A stretch of 64,000 bases of DNA. It comes from Apricaphanius iberus (lineage: Eukaryota; Chordata; Actinopteri; Cyprinodontiformes; Aphaniidae). The notes beneath the pieces were generated by a model. It worked only from the letters and a program-made list of their open reading frames with translations, did no database searches and had not been told where the DNA came from. This document shows positions 34,237 to 47,179 of the stretch, in pieces. The stretch spans positions 806,001 through 870,000 of the forward strand of contig JAPXFQ010001955.1 in the NCBI GenBank assembly GCA_028564705.1, read 5' to 3'. The first letter of the stretch is position 1; each line of letters starts with the position of its first letter. Position numbers and translations under genes: made by a program.

Positions 34237-36120
34237 GCTACATAAAGCTGAGTGTCATCCGCATAGTTGTGGTAGTTAACAATATTGGTTGTTATAATTT
34301 GGTTTAGTGGGAGCATGTAGATGTTAAATAAGAGGGGCCCTAGGATGGAGCCCACATGGGCTGTGTTTTGTGATGAGAATTGGCTAATCGACACAAAACT
34401 TTCCTGTTCTTGAGGTAGGATTTAAACCATTTGAGTGCCATACCAAAGAGTCCAACCCATCTCTCTAGATGTTTCAGTAATATATCATGATCAATGGTGT
34501 CAAATGCAGCACTGAGGTCTAATAGTACCGGTGCTGTGGTTTTACCACAGTCAGTATTTATACGGATGTAATTGAAAACTTTGTCTCTGTACTGTGGTGC
34601 CAATGAAAACCAAACTGAGAAATGCTGTTTAACTGTTGGAACACAGCTTTTTCAATAATTTTACTGATAAATGGGAGATTAGAGATTGGTCTGTAGTTTT
34701 GCATTAACGTGCTGTCTAGGTTCTTCTTTTTTAGTATTGGCTTGCTAACTGCTGTTTTTAAACCTAGGGGGGGGAAGCCTGATAGGATTGATCTGCTAAC
34801 CATTTTTAACACCTCCGTCCTGATGGTTGGGAGGACTTTTTTTTAAAGAAAACCTGTTGGTAAGATATCCAAGCAGAAGGTGGCAGAGCCTAGTTTGTCA
34901 ACAATTTTATCAAAGTTCGTGGATTTATTGTTTGGAAATCTGTCATTTTCTCAGCATGGGTGTTAACTGGACATAACGTTGGTATTGGGGTTGGAACTGA
35001 TGTAATAATTGACCTTTTGTTCAAGATATTTCATAGTGAACCTGGAGTCAAATTTTCTCTCTGTGTGTCGGCACACCCTTTTTTCACTGCATACCATTGG
35101 AATGTTTTTCCATGGAGACTTCTCAAGACTCATGGAGACAACTCAAGACAGTTTTAACCTTTTAACCTTAAATGGTGCAATCTTAATGCAATCTATGATG
35201 TCAGAAAATTGTCTTTCAGTTTATTTACTGAATATGTGTTGATGGAAGTTGGGGATTTGGATAAGGGTTTGGATTTGGGCACATCAGTTTAAAGTTTCAG
35301 CTGAATTTTCTTTAAGAAAGTGTTTTTTTTAACAGTGGTCTTATTGTGACAAGAAATTTTAGCTAAAATTGGGCTTACAAATAAGATACAGAAATTGTCA
35401 GATAATGCAATATCAGTTACCGCGATGTTAGAGATATTTAAGTCTTTGCTAATAAGTAGGTCCAGAGTGTGTCCTCGTTTGTGTGTTGGTTCATTAATAT
35501 GCTGGGTTAGGTCGAAGTTATGGAGGGTATCATTTAATGCTTTTGAACTGCTATCTTGGGGATTGTCAATATGAATGTTGTAATCTCCCACAATTATTAA
35601 CTGGTCATAGTCTATACATATTACAGAGCAAAGGTCACTGAAATCATGAATAAAGTTTGCGTTCGGTTTGGGTGGTCTATATATGTTTAGAAATAGGACT
35701 TTGTTTGGCTCCTTTGTCTGAGCAGCCAGATATTCAAAGGAATCAAATTGACCTAGCAATACCTTGTTAAGGTTAAGAGAGCTATGGGAGATTGTCGCTA
35801 GGCCTCCGCCTCTTCTGTGTTTTCTGCCTTCACTAATATAGTAATAATCTGTAGGGCAAGAGTTTACAGCACAGCTTGTTCTGTATCGTCAGCTAGCCAA
35901 GTTTCTGATTAGAATGTCAAACCCCTGTGGGTTATCTAATAAATAAGAAATATCCTGAGATATCAGTATCTCTGACTGTCTTTTGCTTGTGTCTGTAGAT
36001 CCAGCATGTAAAATGGACTTTAGAGAATTTTGTGTTAATTTATAATTGTTAAAATCTTTTCATTAATTTGTTTCACAGAATCCTGGGTACAGCTGACCAC
36101 ATTAGTGTTGTGGCTACAGA
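34237..36120 (-). mobile_element. Second L2-clade LINE copy, 3'-truncated
   Basis: Minus strand. Endonuclease at 35759-35340 (LIIVGDYNIHIDNP, HTLDLLISKDLNISNI, ALSDNFCILF), RT start at 34812-34600 (TAVSKPILKKKNLD, NYRPISNLPFISKIIEK), RT core at 34603-34400 (LLDLSAAFDTIDHDILL) and 34300-34240 with an intact YHNYADDTQLY. Unlike the copy at 1335-4480 the YADD box is preserved here, but frames are broken and everything after it is lost at 34237. Confidence 0.85.
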
Positions 36121-38115
36121 AACTTTCAATGCCATTTTATTGAACCTTTATGGATAATCAGAACTTTCTCTATGGACTACCTTACTTTATTTTGTGGTTT
36201 ATTGTGCCATGGTTCCTCTTCTCAGTTTTCTTTTGTCATTTACTGAAGCTGGAATCCTCACTGTAACCTTGGCCTGCTTTCGGGGCTCCGTTGGGATTCA
36301 GGGAACAAAAAGCTGCAAATCTGTTATACAGGGGAATTTCAGGAGTGTTTGTTTGGAGCGGGTGTTGAGGAGCGTCATTTTAAAGCTAGCCAGTTTTCGT
36401 CATAGGTTTAGTTAGTGAGTGGTTTGCAGCTGCTAATGCGAGTTGCACCATGGCTAGAGAGAGGAGGAATAATGCGCATGGATCCATAATGCGTCTTTGG
36501 CACAAAAATTTCAAGTAGTGCTCGCTACAGAACCCCAAAGGTGGGGCTGAACCAGAAGGTGGAGCTGCACCAGATCAAGCCCCGCCCATTCCACCAGAGT
36601 CAGACTCAATGGCCGCCCAATGGCTGCTCTGCTTTGTGACCGCATACCATGGAGGCCGCCATTGCTCCTCCATTGCTGTAGTACCTCCATTTGCCCGCTA
36701 GGCCCCCATTGAAAAGCATTGGACTTTAGACACGTTAAAAACAACTTTAATGCCTGGTGCCCATTTTTAAAAACTTTCTATGGCTACATATTCTTCCTGA
36801 GATAACGCTGGGCTCGTCAAAAACATAGGCACCAGGCTGCTTTTCGTAAGATAATTTTTTGAAATCTTGCATAATTAATGAGGGGGCTTGACCTTGATTG
36901 ACAGGCTGGTTTGTTGGACTTTAATTGTAGTAACAATACATTTTAATAATTATTTCAAGTTACTAGTTCTTACCTTTTGAGGTTTGAGAAATAGGAGAAC
37001 CGTCGGAGGAGCGCTGATTACGGCAGCAGTCAGGTATGGGGCTATTATCCTTTAGCTTTGCTTGCCAAGTTTAGCATCAGAGCTAAAGATGCGGGAGCAG
37101 AATGGGCGCGATAACGACCGAACAACAGATGGCAGAATCTACAGTGAAGATCCCGCCCCATGCCCTTTTTAGGAACATGCTTCGTCAGTGCTGGGGAGGA
37201 GGAGTCTGTGAATCCGCTAAGAATTCCCCCATTAAAGTGTGTCATTCTGGTAAACGGGGATGAGTGAGGAGGTGCTGTCTATTCTTTTTTACAGTCTATG
37301 GTCAGACCCAGCTCAGCCCAGCCCCGCTGACTTCTTGCAAACAAATTAATTTACAAGCAAATCCTTTTTTTGTTTAAAAAAACTTGAGTGTAAACAAATG
37401 AATTTACAAGCAAATCATTGAATAGTTTAATCATTGGTTTATTCTTTATATTCTAAAGTACCTCTGTTCTTGCAGGGCCGCTAACATCATAAAATACCAA
37501 AATCACCTGTCCCATGGCCTGTTTCCTCTTCTTCTTCCTCAAAATTGATTAAATATCTCAGGGCATTAGTCTTGTTCTGGTAACATTAGTTTGTGAATGA
37601 GAAACGTTATTTCCTTCAACTAACTTTTGTATCTTGTGGCATTGAATGGATGAATGGTTCAAACATTTTTTATATAAAGATATAAAAACAAGGAGGGAAG
37701 GATCCGTTTGAAAAGGAGGAGGAAGAAGTACAGACTTATTAAATCCTGCCCCTATATCACCCCATGCTGATCACATATTAATGCTGTAATACATGTATTA
37801 AATGAATCCAAAACCCTAATTTAATAACTCTATACAGCATATAGTTTTAACGTAAAACTATATACATATAAAACTCTATATAATCAACTCTATTACATAA
37901 TTATATATTAAATCTCTCTCTCTACAGACTGATACATATATTAATATATTTATCTGCATATATCTCAGGGAATCTGACTTATATTTGATAAATATAAATA
38001 TATATATAAATTCTGTTAAGTAAAAGGCTATCAGCACACACCATTAGCTGTATGAACTGCCCTGCACACTCAAAATCAATACAGACTTTTATAAAGATGA
38101 ATAAACACAAAACAA

Positions 38116-38117
<2 letters not shown>
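36121..38117. other. No gene; repeat-like sequence and AT-rich DNA
   Basis: 36420-37305 looks like a dispersed fish element (cccattgaaaagcattgga; gagggggcttgaccttgattg; ending acagtctatgg), but its ends are not defined. 37380-38117 is strongly AT-rich with many tata blocks. The short frames in both orientations lack family motifs. Confidence 0.35.

Positions 38118-38166
<49 letters not shown>
38118..38166. repeat. (TA)n microsatellite
   Basis: About 24 uninterrupted TA dinucleotides, with shorter TA runs at 38185-38199 and 38713-38731. Confidence 0.95.
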
Positions 38167-38172
<6 letters not shown>

Positions 38173-38332
38173 GTATATTATATGTATATATATATATTTC
38201 AACTTCCTTTATCTTCATTGTACCAGAAAAAAAACATTATGTAATTTACTGGCAATGAAATTCCATTGCTTGGCAACTGGTAAGAAAGAAAAGAAGTTGA
38301 CATTAAAAACAGTAAAATCTGTTTATTAAAAT

Positions 38333-38560
38333 ACTGTTAGAGCCATTTGGTATTCAGCAATCTGATACCCAGAGGAAAGTACCTGTTTATAAATCTGGTT
38401 GTTCTGTAATGGATGGTGCAGAACCTCCTGCGAGACGGCAGCAGGGTGAATAGCCCATGGTGAGGGTGAGTTGGGTCTCTGAGGATCTGGTGGGCTCTAG
38501 CTGAACAACATCTGTGTGCAACTTCTTGGATGGGGGGTGAAGTCAAGTCCCAATCTACAT
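38333..38560 (-). mobile_element. CR1/Rex1-like LINE, last ~70 codons
   Basis: Minus-strand frame with AHQILRDPTHPHHGLFTLLPS, RRRFCTIHYRTTRFINRYFP and LGIRLLN, the conserved C-terminus of the same LINE type as 24775-25552. It is severely 5'-truncated. The first 20 codons of the open frame are unrelated sequence. Confidence 0.7.
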
Positions 38561-38789
38561 ACAAACATGTACACACATTAATATCAAACAATAGTAAATA
38601 CATATACACACATGCCTACATACACCTATACCCAGATCTTACAATCATACATACATACTTAATGGATGTGCAATCGTATAACATACATAATACTTGGTCT
38701 AAATATATTTATTATATATATATATATATAAATAATATGTTTTTTTATTTTAGTTGGCACAGAATCTCACATGTACATCATTTCAAACA

Positions 38790-40830
38790 GCTTTAATGGC
38801 TAGAAGGCACTCTATGTCTGTGCTGCCAAAAACGATAATTGAGCAACAGAAAGAAAGTTTCGAGTGGGCGAGAAATGTATGTGGGACTGGTAAAAAGCGG
38901 AGGTTACTCTTCCTGCAACGAAAAAAAAAAAGAAAGCTATCGCGGGCTAAAAGCTACATGCCCACAGCTAGAGTAATGACTTCGCCATGTTGATAGATCA
39001 GCCAGAGCCTGTTTTTGTAATGCTGTGCGGTCTGCGCGGGTTTTAACAAGCTGCAGATGAAGTGCCTCAATCCTCTGCATCTTCCTCCCAAAAAAAGCGA
39101 ACTTTTCTCAAGCAGTTGCTCAACACATACAAATGGCTGCACTTTTCAGATGACAATTTCATGTACTTTGACATATGTACTAATTACAACAAAACAGGCA
39201 AACAAATTAAACAAATGCACCAACTATCAGCACTCCACCATCACTCGCCATGTTTCAAGTAAAGAGTATCAGTCCTGCCTTAATATTCCAGCACTACAAA
39301 AAGACTTGGAACGAAGTCAAGTGAAGGTGGATAGTCAGCAGGATAAAGCAGCACTGGTGCTGTTAAAAACCACCCACTTGATGGTCCAGGAGGGGGTCCC
39401 CCTGTCCAAGTTTAAGTCATTACAGAACCTTCTGAAAGAGCTTGTTGTCCCAGATCTCGGACCTCTGCAACAAAAAGCTGTTTCTTACAGTTCGCAATAT
39501 ACAGCCACAGAACTGCTGTCCAGTATGGCAGACACTGTGCAGGCAGCTCTAAAAAAGAAAGTGACTGAATCTCCATATGTGACTGTGCTCACAGATGAGT
39601 CTACAGATATCACCAACCACAAACGCCTTGTCGTATATGTCCAAATTACTGATCCTTTATCTTTTCAACCAATGACTTATTTTGTTGCAAATAAAGATTG
39701 TCAGGATACAACAGGTGTAGGCATTGCAAAATGCATCCAGGAAGTGATGTCAGACCTGGATGTCCCATTAATCAAAGTGATGAGCATGGGATCAGATGGA
39801 GCTGCAGTCATGATGGGAAGAAACAAAGGCTGCACAGGCTTACTGCTTCGGTCCAACCCACATATGGTGAATGTGCACTGTGTTGCCCACTCCCTGGCCT
39901 TGTGCACATCTCAAGCAGCAGAGGCAATTTCAGTTCTTAAAGAGCAGCAGCAGATACTAACAGATCTGTTCTATTACTTTCGTGCTAGTCCCAAACGAGC
40001 AGCCAAAATAAAGGAAATACAAAAGCTGCTGGAAGACCCAGTGCTCACATACAAGGAGCTGCATTCCATTCGATGGCTATCCTACTACAATGCTCTTCAA
40101 ACTGTAAACAGGACAATTGACAGCCTGCTGACATACTTCACTGATGTGTCCCAGGATGTCAGCAAAGACCCAAAGGCAAACGGCCTAAAAAATAAAATTG
40201 GCACAGTTAAGTTCATCAGCATCACTGCTCTGATGATGGATGCCATGGCCCTACAGTGTTATCCCAGTTCCTGCAAACAGAAAATGTTGACATAGCATTG
40301 GTAAAAGTGAAGCTGGACTTTGCCATCAAGGATCTGGAAAAGATCAAGGAAATGACATCTCCCAACCTGACAGCATTAGCCAGCGACATTCAGGGCAACA
40401 TATACAGAGGTCAGCATCAGATCACAAAAGCCACGTTTAATCTGACCCAGTTGTGCATCAGATTTATTGATAGCTTGATAAGTAACATACACTCCAGGTT
40501 TCCAAACACCTTACTATTGTGTGCATTTGGTGTGATGAGTCTACGTCCCATCTGCTTCATGAGTGAAGAAGAGTTGAAGACCCATGGAGAGGAGGAGATG
40601 GAACTGCTTATTGCCCACTAAGGGCATGAGCAAACACACAAATTGACAGAGGGTGCAAAAGGTGACTACCCAGCCCCTCATCGATGCTGAACAAACTCGA
40701 GAGGAGTGGGCCTTGGTAAAGAACGTCATTAAAGCACAGCATTTTCCAGGGACCCACTCAAATTGCAACCTGTGGGTCCCGAGGACTCACCACATTGAAA
40801 ACCTATCAACATCACTGTATACAGTATCTA
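38790..40830 (+). pseudogene. hAT-superfamily transposase, broken
   Basis: Relative of the zinc-finger hAT proteins seen in vertebrates (ZNF862/KIAA1586-like). A TTF/BED-like N-terminal finger region (NTYKWLHFSDDNF, then STITRHVSS) needs a frame change near 39230. The catalytic part is open from 39205 to about 40250: first Asp in VTVLTDESTDI (39594), second in MGSDGAAVMMG, then VHCVAHSLAL and SIRWLSYYNAL. A second shift near 40250 moves the frame to LSQFLQTENVDIAL, which stops at 40621. Similarity continues weakly (PLIDAEQTREEWALVKNVI) to about 40735. The C-terminal hAT dimerisation block is missing. No terminal repeats or 8-bp duplication were found. Confidence 0.8.
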
Positions 40831-40899
40831 AGTTACCAGCTAACGTAGATAGCTTGAGAAACATATTGTGTAACGCTAACCGTTAAATGTACACCTTAT

Positions 40900-41765
40900 T
40901 ATCTCCGGAAAAAAATTGCCGTATGGATTTTACACAAGCTCAACATACATTTGCCCTTACAACTGTTGTGTATATAGGCACCCAGCAGCATTTTTGAAAA
41001 AACCTTTCCGATCCTTTGCCACTGTTGCCCTCTAATTACCAACGACGGTAAGAGTGAGTCTGGGGAGATTACAAAAAAAACATTCAGAGAAATCACATTG
41101 TATGATTTTTAAGAAATGTATTTTTTAATAATGGTGAAGAAGCAAAGGGAACATTTCTCAAATTCTTTTTTTTTTACGTGTCCAGTATAGCAGTTTGGTA
41201 CTCAGAATTGTTGTCTGAGTACCAAGTAGCCCAACAGATTTACTTTCCCAATCAGAGCATTACAGCTTTACGATAGTACTCCACTTGATATATACGTATG
41301 ATAAATCTTTATTAGTGATTACTGTGGGTTTAATTTCTTGAAGTTATGGACAGGAAATTGAGATAAGAAGGAAGAAAGAAACAAGATGAAGAAGAGAAAC
41401 AGGACCGGTGGAATTGTGAACTGACGATACAAGATAAGGAGGTAAACAAAGAACACAAGAAAACATCCCAGTCCTCCACCTCTGTTGGATGGCAGAGAAG
41501 TGGAAAAAACAAAACAAACAAAAACAACAAATAGAAGAGAACAACTTTAACAAAATTGATCTAGTAATATGAACTAAGAACTACACATTCACCAAAGACA
41601 AAAATGTATTATTAACCACAACACAAATGTTTCTGGTAAGCTCCTCGTACAAACTATCTATTGACTATCTATTAACCTCAGCTCAAGATTATTTCCAAAC
41701 ACACCAATGTCCCCACACCTATGTGTGTGTGCCAGCATGCAAGTGAAAATAAGGTTTCCCCATGC
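40900..41765. other. No gene recognised
   Basis: A purine-rich plus strand at 41340-41560 produces two minus-strand Ser/Phe/Cys-rich frames without any domain. No repeat ends are seen. Confidence 0.35.
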
Positions 41766-41779
41766 AAGTGATTGATAGC

Positions 41780-44700
41780 TGGTGTAAGGAGCCGTCAATC
41801 CGTCCTACAGGAATCAATGCAGACGTGAAGGAGGTCGGAGACGTATATGTCCAGAGACCCCCAGAGTGCAGGGGCCACAAGCGGACCAGCGCCTCCACTC
41901 ACCAAGAGAAGAACGGACAGAAGCACCAGGGGAACACCCAGCAGCCGCAATGCTGGGGTCCGAGAGGTTCGCAGGGACGAGCCCATGGGCTGCATCGGAA
42001 ACCGGCCCTGGACCAGGACCCAGAGGCCACGGGGATCAGGGGCGCCCCACCGGCCAGCAGGGCCCCAACCAGGGATCGACAAACAAGGGTTCCCCCCCGC
42101 CGCCAAAAGGCAGGAGGTAGTTGCAGCCGGCTGACGAACACACACACACACGCCAGGGAGCCACGGTAAAAGCCACAGCGAATGTACGCCATCCCCAGGC
42201 CACGGCCAGCCAGCACCTGGACACCGAGATCTACCACCTCCCGGGTCCAGATCCCACCCCACACAGTGCCGAAACCAGGGACCCAGCCAATGCCGGAAAC
42301 CCCCCCCAAATGAACTGACCAGGCAGCTGAGCTCACAGAACCGGCAGGAGGCCGGGGGGCCAGACGCAGTCCCCACCAACCACCAAACGGCACAAACCTA
42401 CTATTCAACCCCGGCACCCCCATAAGAGGGGCCCCAGTCAATCCAAGGAGGACACTGGCCTGAAACACCAGCCACCCGACACACCAGCCCACCCAAAACC
42501 AACCAGGCATGCACCAGGGCCAAGCCGGCGCCACATCTGGGCCCCAAGCCCCAGACATCGAGAGCCACCGATGACCAGTGGGCAGTGACGGAGGGGAAAA
42601 AAATCCCAACTGGATGTGGGGCCTGAGATGCGCCAGGCCAGAGGGCAGCCAAAGACCCAGCCTGACAAGTAGACATAGACATACAGAGATAATCATACAT
42701 ACCCTCCCTCTTACGCACACACATTCTCACCAACACAGGACACCCAAAAAAAGGACGCTGTACACTCATTCATACACCCCCTACATATGCTATACTCCCA
42801 GGCTCAGCGACAGACGCCCCCAATAGGGCAACCTGCCCCTGCACCCGGGAGACGAACCCCCTGCCCAAAGGGATGGGGACAAGGAGACCGCCAAAGCCCC
42901 CACAATGGCAAGAGTAGCCCTCCAGCCCAGGTCCCCAACCAGATAGCCTGATATACCCCCCGGACTCCAACCCCTGATGGTCAAACGAACAGGGGTGTGG
43001 GAAGACCCCCAGCCTCTCTCCCCCTGCTTGAGTGTGGTGTTGTTGCGTGTTGTTCTATTGAGCACTTAAAACTGCACAGCCAGTCCCCATGGGGGCCAAG
43101 GCCATCCCCCTGCACCCATCCCAGGGGGAGACCTAAATCCATCCCAACATTCAAACTACTATTAAAACACAGGACATTAGACACCCAGGTTGAGTTTAGC
43201 CTACCCTCCCCCCCGCACATCCTCCTCCCCGTCCAAGCGCACCCCATTAGGGAGAGCACCTGTGCTGGATGGTAAACACCTTCCCACCAACAAGAATGGC
43301 CCCCAGCACCGTCAGCACACCATGGGCCCCCGCGCTGAGGTAGGAACCCAGCGCACCACCGACTCAGATACCCCAGCCAAACCACGCCGTGCCCATGAAC
43401 AGACCGAGGCCCCAGGCGGCCGACCCACCATGCCAACATCCACTACCCTTGCTATTGCTTTCCGATGGCTGGGAAGCAACCGAACCCAGTACCCCCACAC
43501 ACCGGCCAATTGGCTCAACCCCAGCACCCCGTAAAATACTTGGACCAAGATACAGGAGCCACGTCCAGTGCCAATATGGCTGACCGGGCCCAGAGACGCC
43601 ACCCACCCGCCGCAGCCATCTGCCGACACCCTGACGTGTAGGTACGGGAAGGGGCCATCGGGGAGCCGGCGACAAGAACCAGCCCGGGGAAATAGAAAAG
43701 GCAGAGGCCCCCCCTAACATCCAAGCCCCGGTCGGGACCACAGCTAGGGGGGCCCAGCAGCGCCCCAGAGCCCATGCCCCAGACCCACCCAAGAGCAGCA
43801 CAGCACCAGGCCAGTAACCTGTGTCCACCAGCGCAACCCCCTAAGGCACTGCATGCAGCATGTCACCACCCAAAGCCCCCAAAGTCCCACCCCAGGTGAG
43901 GGTCATGGCACCTAGTGCCCCAACCGCAAGCGGACCAACCCCAAGGACTCCTCATAGACCCCCCTGACCCTAAAGCTCCACATCAGCGACCGCGTCCCAC
44001 AGAACAATCTAGGGCCCCGCCCCAACTAGGTGATGGAGCTGATTAAGTGAGACCAGAAAGATTGATCAGATGTGGAGGCAGAAGCCTTTTCTGGACAAAT
44101 GTAATTCAGAAGGAGATCTCTATACTGATTAATATTAAGAGCATTTTTATTTTTCCAGTTCAAGAGGAGATTTTTCTCAGCGATGCATAAGGCAATGTGA
44201 ACTAATTGCATAGACTTTGTATCTATGGTAACTTCATCTAAATTTCCCAGCAAGCAAACTGGGGGAGAATGTATGATATTACATTTCAGACACTTTGATA
44301 GGTCTTCACAAATCTGGTGCCAACATTTCTTAACAGGTGGGCAGAACCAAAGAGCATTTATATAATTGTCTGGTATATTGCTTGTACATTGTTAACAGGT
44401 ATTAGACGACGTAATACCAATCTTGAACATCCGTTGGCCTGTACAAGGCCAAGGATTTTGTATTGTATTAATCGTAGATTAGGATTTTTAAGATATTTAA
44501 AGGTTCTTAAAGAAATCTCAGACCAGAGGTTTTGGTCAAATGAGATGGACAAGTCCATCTCCCATTCAAAATAGGAAGGGCTATTGATTCGTCTAATGTA
44601 TTTAATGTTGTATATATTTTAGATAGAAGTTTAGGGGAGTTAAGATTAAGTCTAAAACTTTTACTGGAATTTGTAATTCAACCGTATTTAGCCTAAATTT

Positions 44701-46115
44701 ATCTTTTATAATGAATTTAATTTGTTGATATTCTAAGAATTTATCTTAGAATTAATCCCGTGTTGTGTAGCCAGTGTATTGAATGGGATAAATCCTGTTG
44801 TGTTCCAGGTATTGAATTCCTTTACAACTCCAATTACGAAAATTGATCATACATTTTTTTGCAAGATGTCCTGGTTGTTCCAGATGGGTGTACATCTGCA
44901 TGGTACTAGTAAGGACTCTGTCATTTTAAGAAATTCCCACCAAGCTGTCAGAGAGGAGCTGGTACTGATACTTTTAAAAGATTAATTTTGTTTTATATTT
45001 GATGGCAGGTCTGAAGGTTTTATCTTATTGTATAGTGTCAGTTCAACATCTATCCAGGACTCATCGAGAGAACTGTGTTTTAACCATCTTGATATGTATT
45101 GGAGCCTGTTGGCTAAGAAATAATGACGAAAGTTTGTTGGTCTAGACCTCCTTTATCTTTGGACTTCTGCAGTGTTTTCCACCTAATATGTGGGGGTTTA
45201 TCTTTCCAAAGAAATTTAGACACAGAGGAGTCCAGAGATCTAAACCAAACAGGTGATGGTTTACTTGGGATCATTGAATATATATAATTGATTCTAGGCA
45301 AAAATCATAAAATATTGTAGCTACTCTTCCAATAAGTGATGTTGGAAGGGATTTCCATCTAGCGAGATCATTTTCCCCTTTTTTTAAAGTGGGACATAGT
45401 TTAGCTTTGATAAGTCTGTCAGTCTTGGTGAGATATGGATTCCTACATATGTAATATTTCCTGACCGGAGTTGCACAGCAACAGGACTCTGGAAAGAACA
45501 ATTGATTGGAAGGACTGTAGATTTTATGCAGTTTATGGAATAGTCTGAAACTCTTGAATAAGTTTTATCAACTCGATTACCTGAGAGAGAGAGGTTTGTG
45601 AATGCTGTAGAAAAAGTAGTACATCATCTGCATACAGACTAATTTTATGTTCTATTTTGTTGCATTGAATACCTTTAATATTATCAGTTTGCCTGATTGC
45701 TGCTGCTAATGATTCAATAAAAATAGCACACAGGGAGGGAGAAAGTGGACATCCCTGCCTGGTACCTCTCTGAAGGAAAAACCTTGATGATGTTTGATTA
45801 TTAGTCCTAATACATGCTGTTGGGGAGCTGTATAATATTTTTAACCAGTTTATGAATTAATTTCTGATCTTGAATTTATGTAAGGTTGCAAATACAAATT
45901 TCCAGTTAACTCTATCAAATGCTTTTTCTGCATCTTAAGATAATATACTGGTTTGGATGTCTGTACAGTAGGAATAATCAATTAAATCTATAAATCTACA
46001 TGAATTTGTGGAGGAAAGCCTCCCTTTTATAAAACATGTTTGATCAGGATTAATTATAAAAGGTATTATGTTCTCTAATCTCCTTGCAAGAGTTTTGCAG
46101 ATTAGCTAAGAAGCT
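41780..46115 (-). mobile_element. L1 LINE: ORF2 RT to 3' end with long G-rich 3' UTR
   Basis: Minus strand, 5'-truncated at about 46115 within RT. Visible in order: NPDQTCFIKGRLSSTNSCRF, a stop directly before DAEKAFDRVNW, RGTRQGCPLSPSLCAIFIES, an intact SLYADDVLLFLQ near 45620, WKSLPTSLIGRVATI, MPRINYIYSMIPSKPSPVWF, and the end LVHIALCIAEKNLLLNW before 44026. From about 44020 down to 41780 follows some 2.2 kb of strongly G-rich 3' UTR on the element strand. Large frames there on both strands (up to 273 codons) are low-complexity artefacts. The 3' UTR start matches the plus-strand L1 at 24030. The long 3' UTR and YADD core are typical of fish L1. Confidence 0.85.
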
Positions 46116-46119
46116 ACCT

Positions 46120-47029
46120 GATTTATTTTGTTCTCAAATTCAACCAATCAGAAGACTAAAATACTCTCTAAACTAATAGGTTCTTGATTCATGAACTATG
46201 CTTCAGTGGCAGGATTGCCTTCTGGAGGAAAGCAGCAACAGGCTTTGTAGCGACTTCTTTCCACATCAAAAGTGGGTGTGGGTGAACACTCTGCGCTTTC
46301 ACGCATCTTCCAATAGACCATTCTGATTTCCTTTTGAGTTTTTGGCTGAGTTATTTGTAAACTATATCAATACATACTGGATTAACAGGCTTATCTTCGA
46401 TTGAAGGTTTGATGGTTTAAAAAATTGCTACAGTCAGCTCGTTTTGTTATGAAATACGCTCATTTTGTTAAGAATTACACCCTCATATAAAAGAAAGTAA
46501 ACTGACACGATATAACCATATGGCAGAGAAGAGGCATAGAAAGTGCAACTCCACAGGGAATGAAGCAGCCAAGTGGAGACAGGATAATTGTTTTATTTCA
46601 GTTAACATTTATTTATATATAGCTTTACTCAGTCAAAAGGCAACCAAAGGGCTTCACATTAAAAGACAAATATATTGTTAGCAATGACAAACTGTGTAAC
46701 AAGACAAAGAGCGTAAATATATTTTTTTCAAAAGCAGTAGGGCAAGTGATATTACATTTATTTACTCACCCAGACAAGTTTGGAGCTACTTCATAAGTTT
46801 TTATTAAGTCCCAATCAACATATATCCATATAATGGGGCTCAATAGGGGCAGGGGTTTGCCGTCTGTAATAAGGCATTTTCTGCCCCAAAACGCATTAGA
46901 GCAGGAGGAACGCAGATCAGGAAATGGAGGCATGAATGGATCGATGTCTGAGAGGTGTGAGGTGAGTCAAAAGTCTTTTAACTTTTGAGATGATTTGTGT
47001 TATCATGATGACTTCGTGACTGCTTTTTG
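46120..47029. other. No gene; one LINE-tail-like phrase
   Basis: 46605-46670 (atttatatatagctttactcag ... aaagggcttcaca) resembles a LINE 3' end. The rest is unrecognised. Confidence 0.35.
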
Positions 47030-47176
47030 CTGGAGCTTTTTTAAACTTAAACCGCCCATCTCCTCACCTTCTACAGTTCTTCTGAGATGGTAATGGTAAC
47101 ACATCCCACCCATTCCAGGTCATACTGACCCGACACATTCGGGGCTAACATTACCCTAGTGGAAAAAAGGGCATTA
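47030..47176. mobile_element. PIF/Harbinger-like element, copy 3, truncated
   Basis: Matches the reverse complement of the left part of copies 1 and 2 (gactgctttttgctgga; cagttcttctgagatggtaatgg) and ends with ctagtggaaaaaagggca at 47173, followed by TTA. The other end is missing or further left (from about 46950). Confidence 0.65.
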
Positions 47177-47179
47177 TGT

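Noticed and set aside
41899..42720. 273-codon minus-strand frame, with other large frames on both strands through 41762-43828
   Set aside because: They lie in the G-rich 3' UTR of an L1. Composition removes stops in several frames at once, residues are Gly/Trp/Pro/Ser-biased, and no domain is seen.
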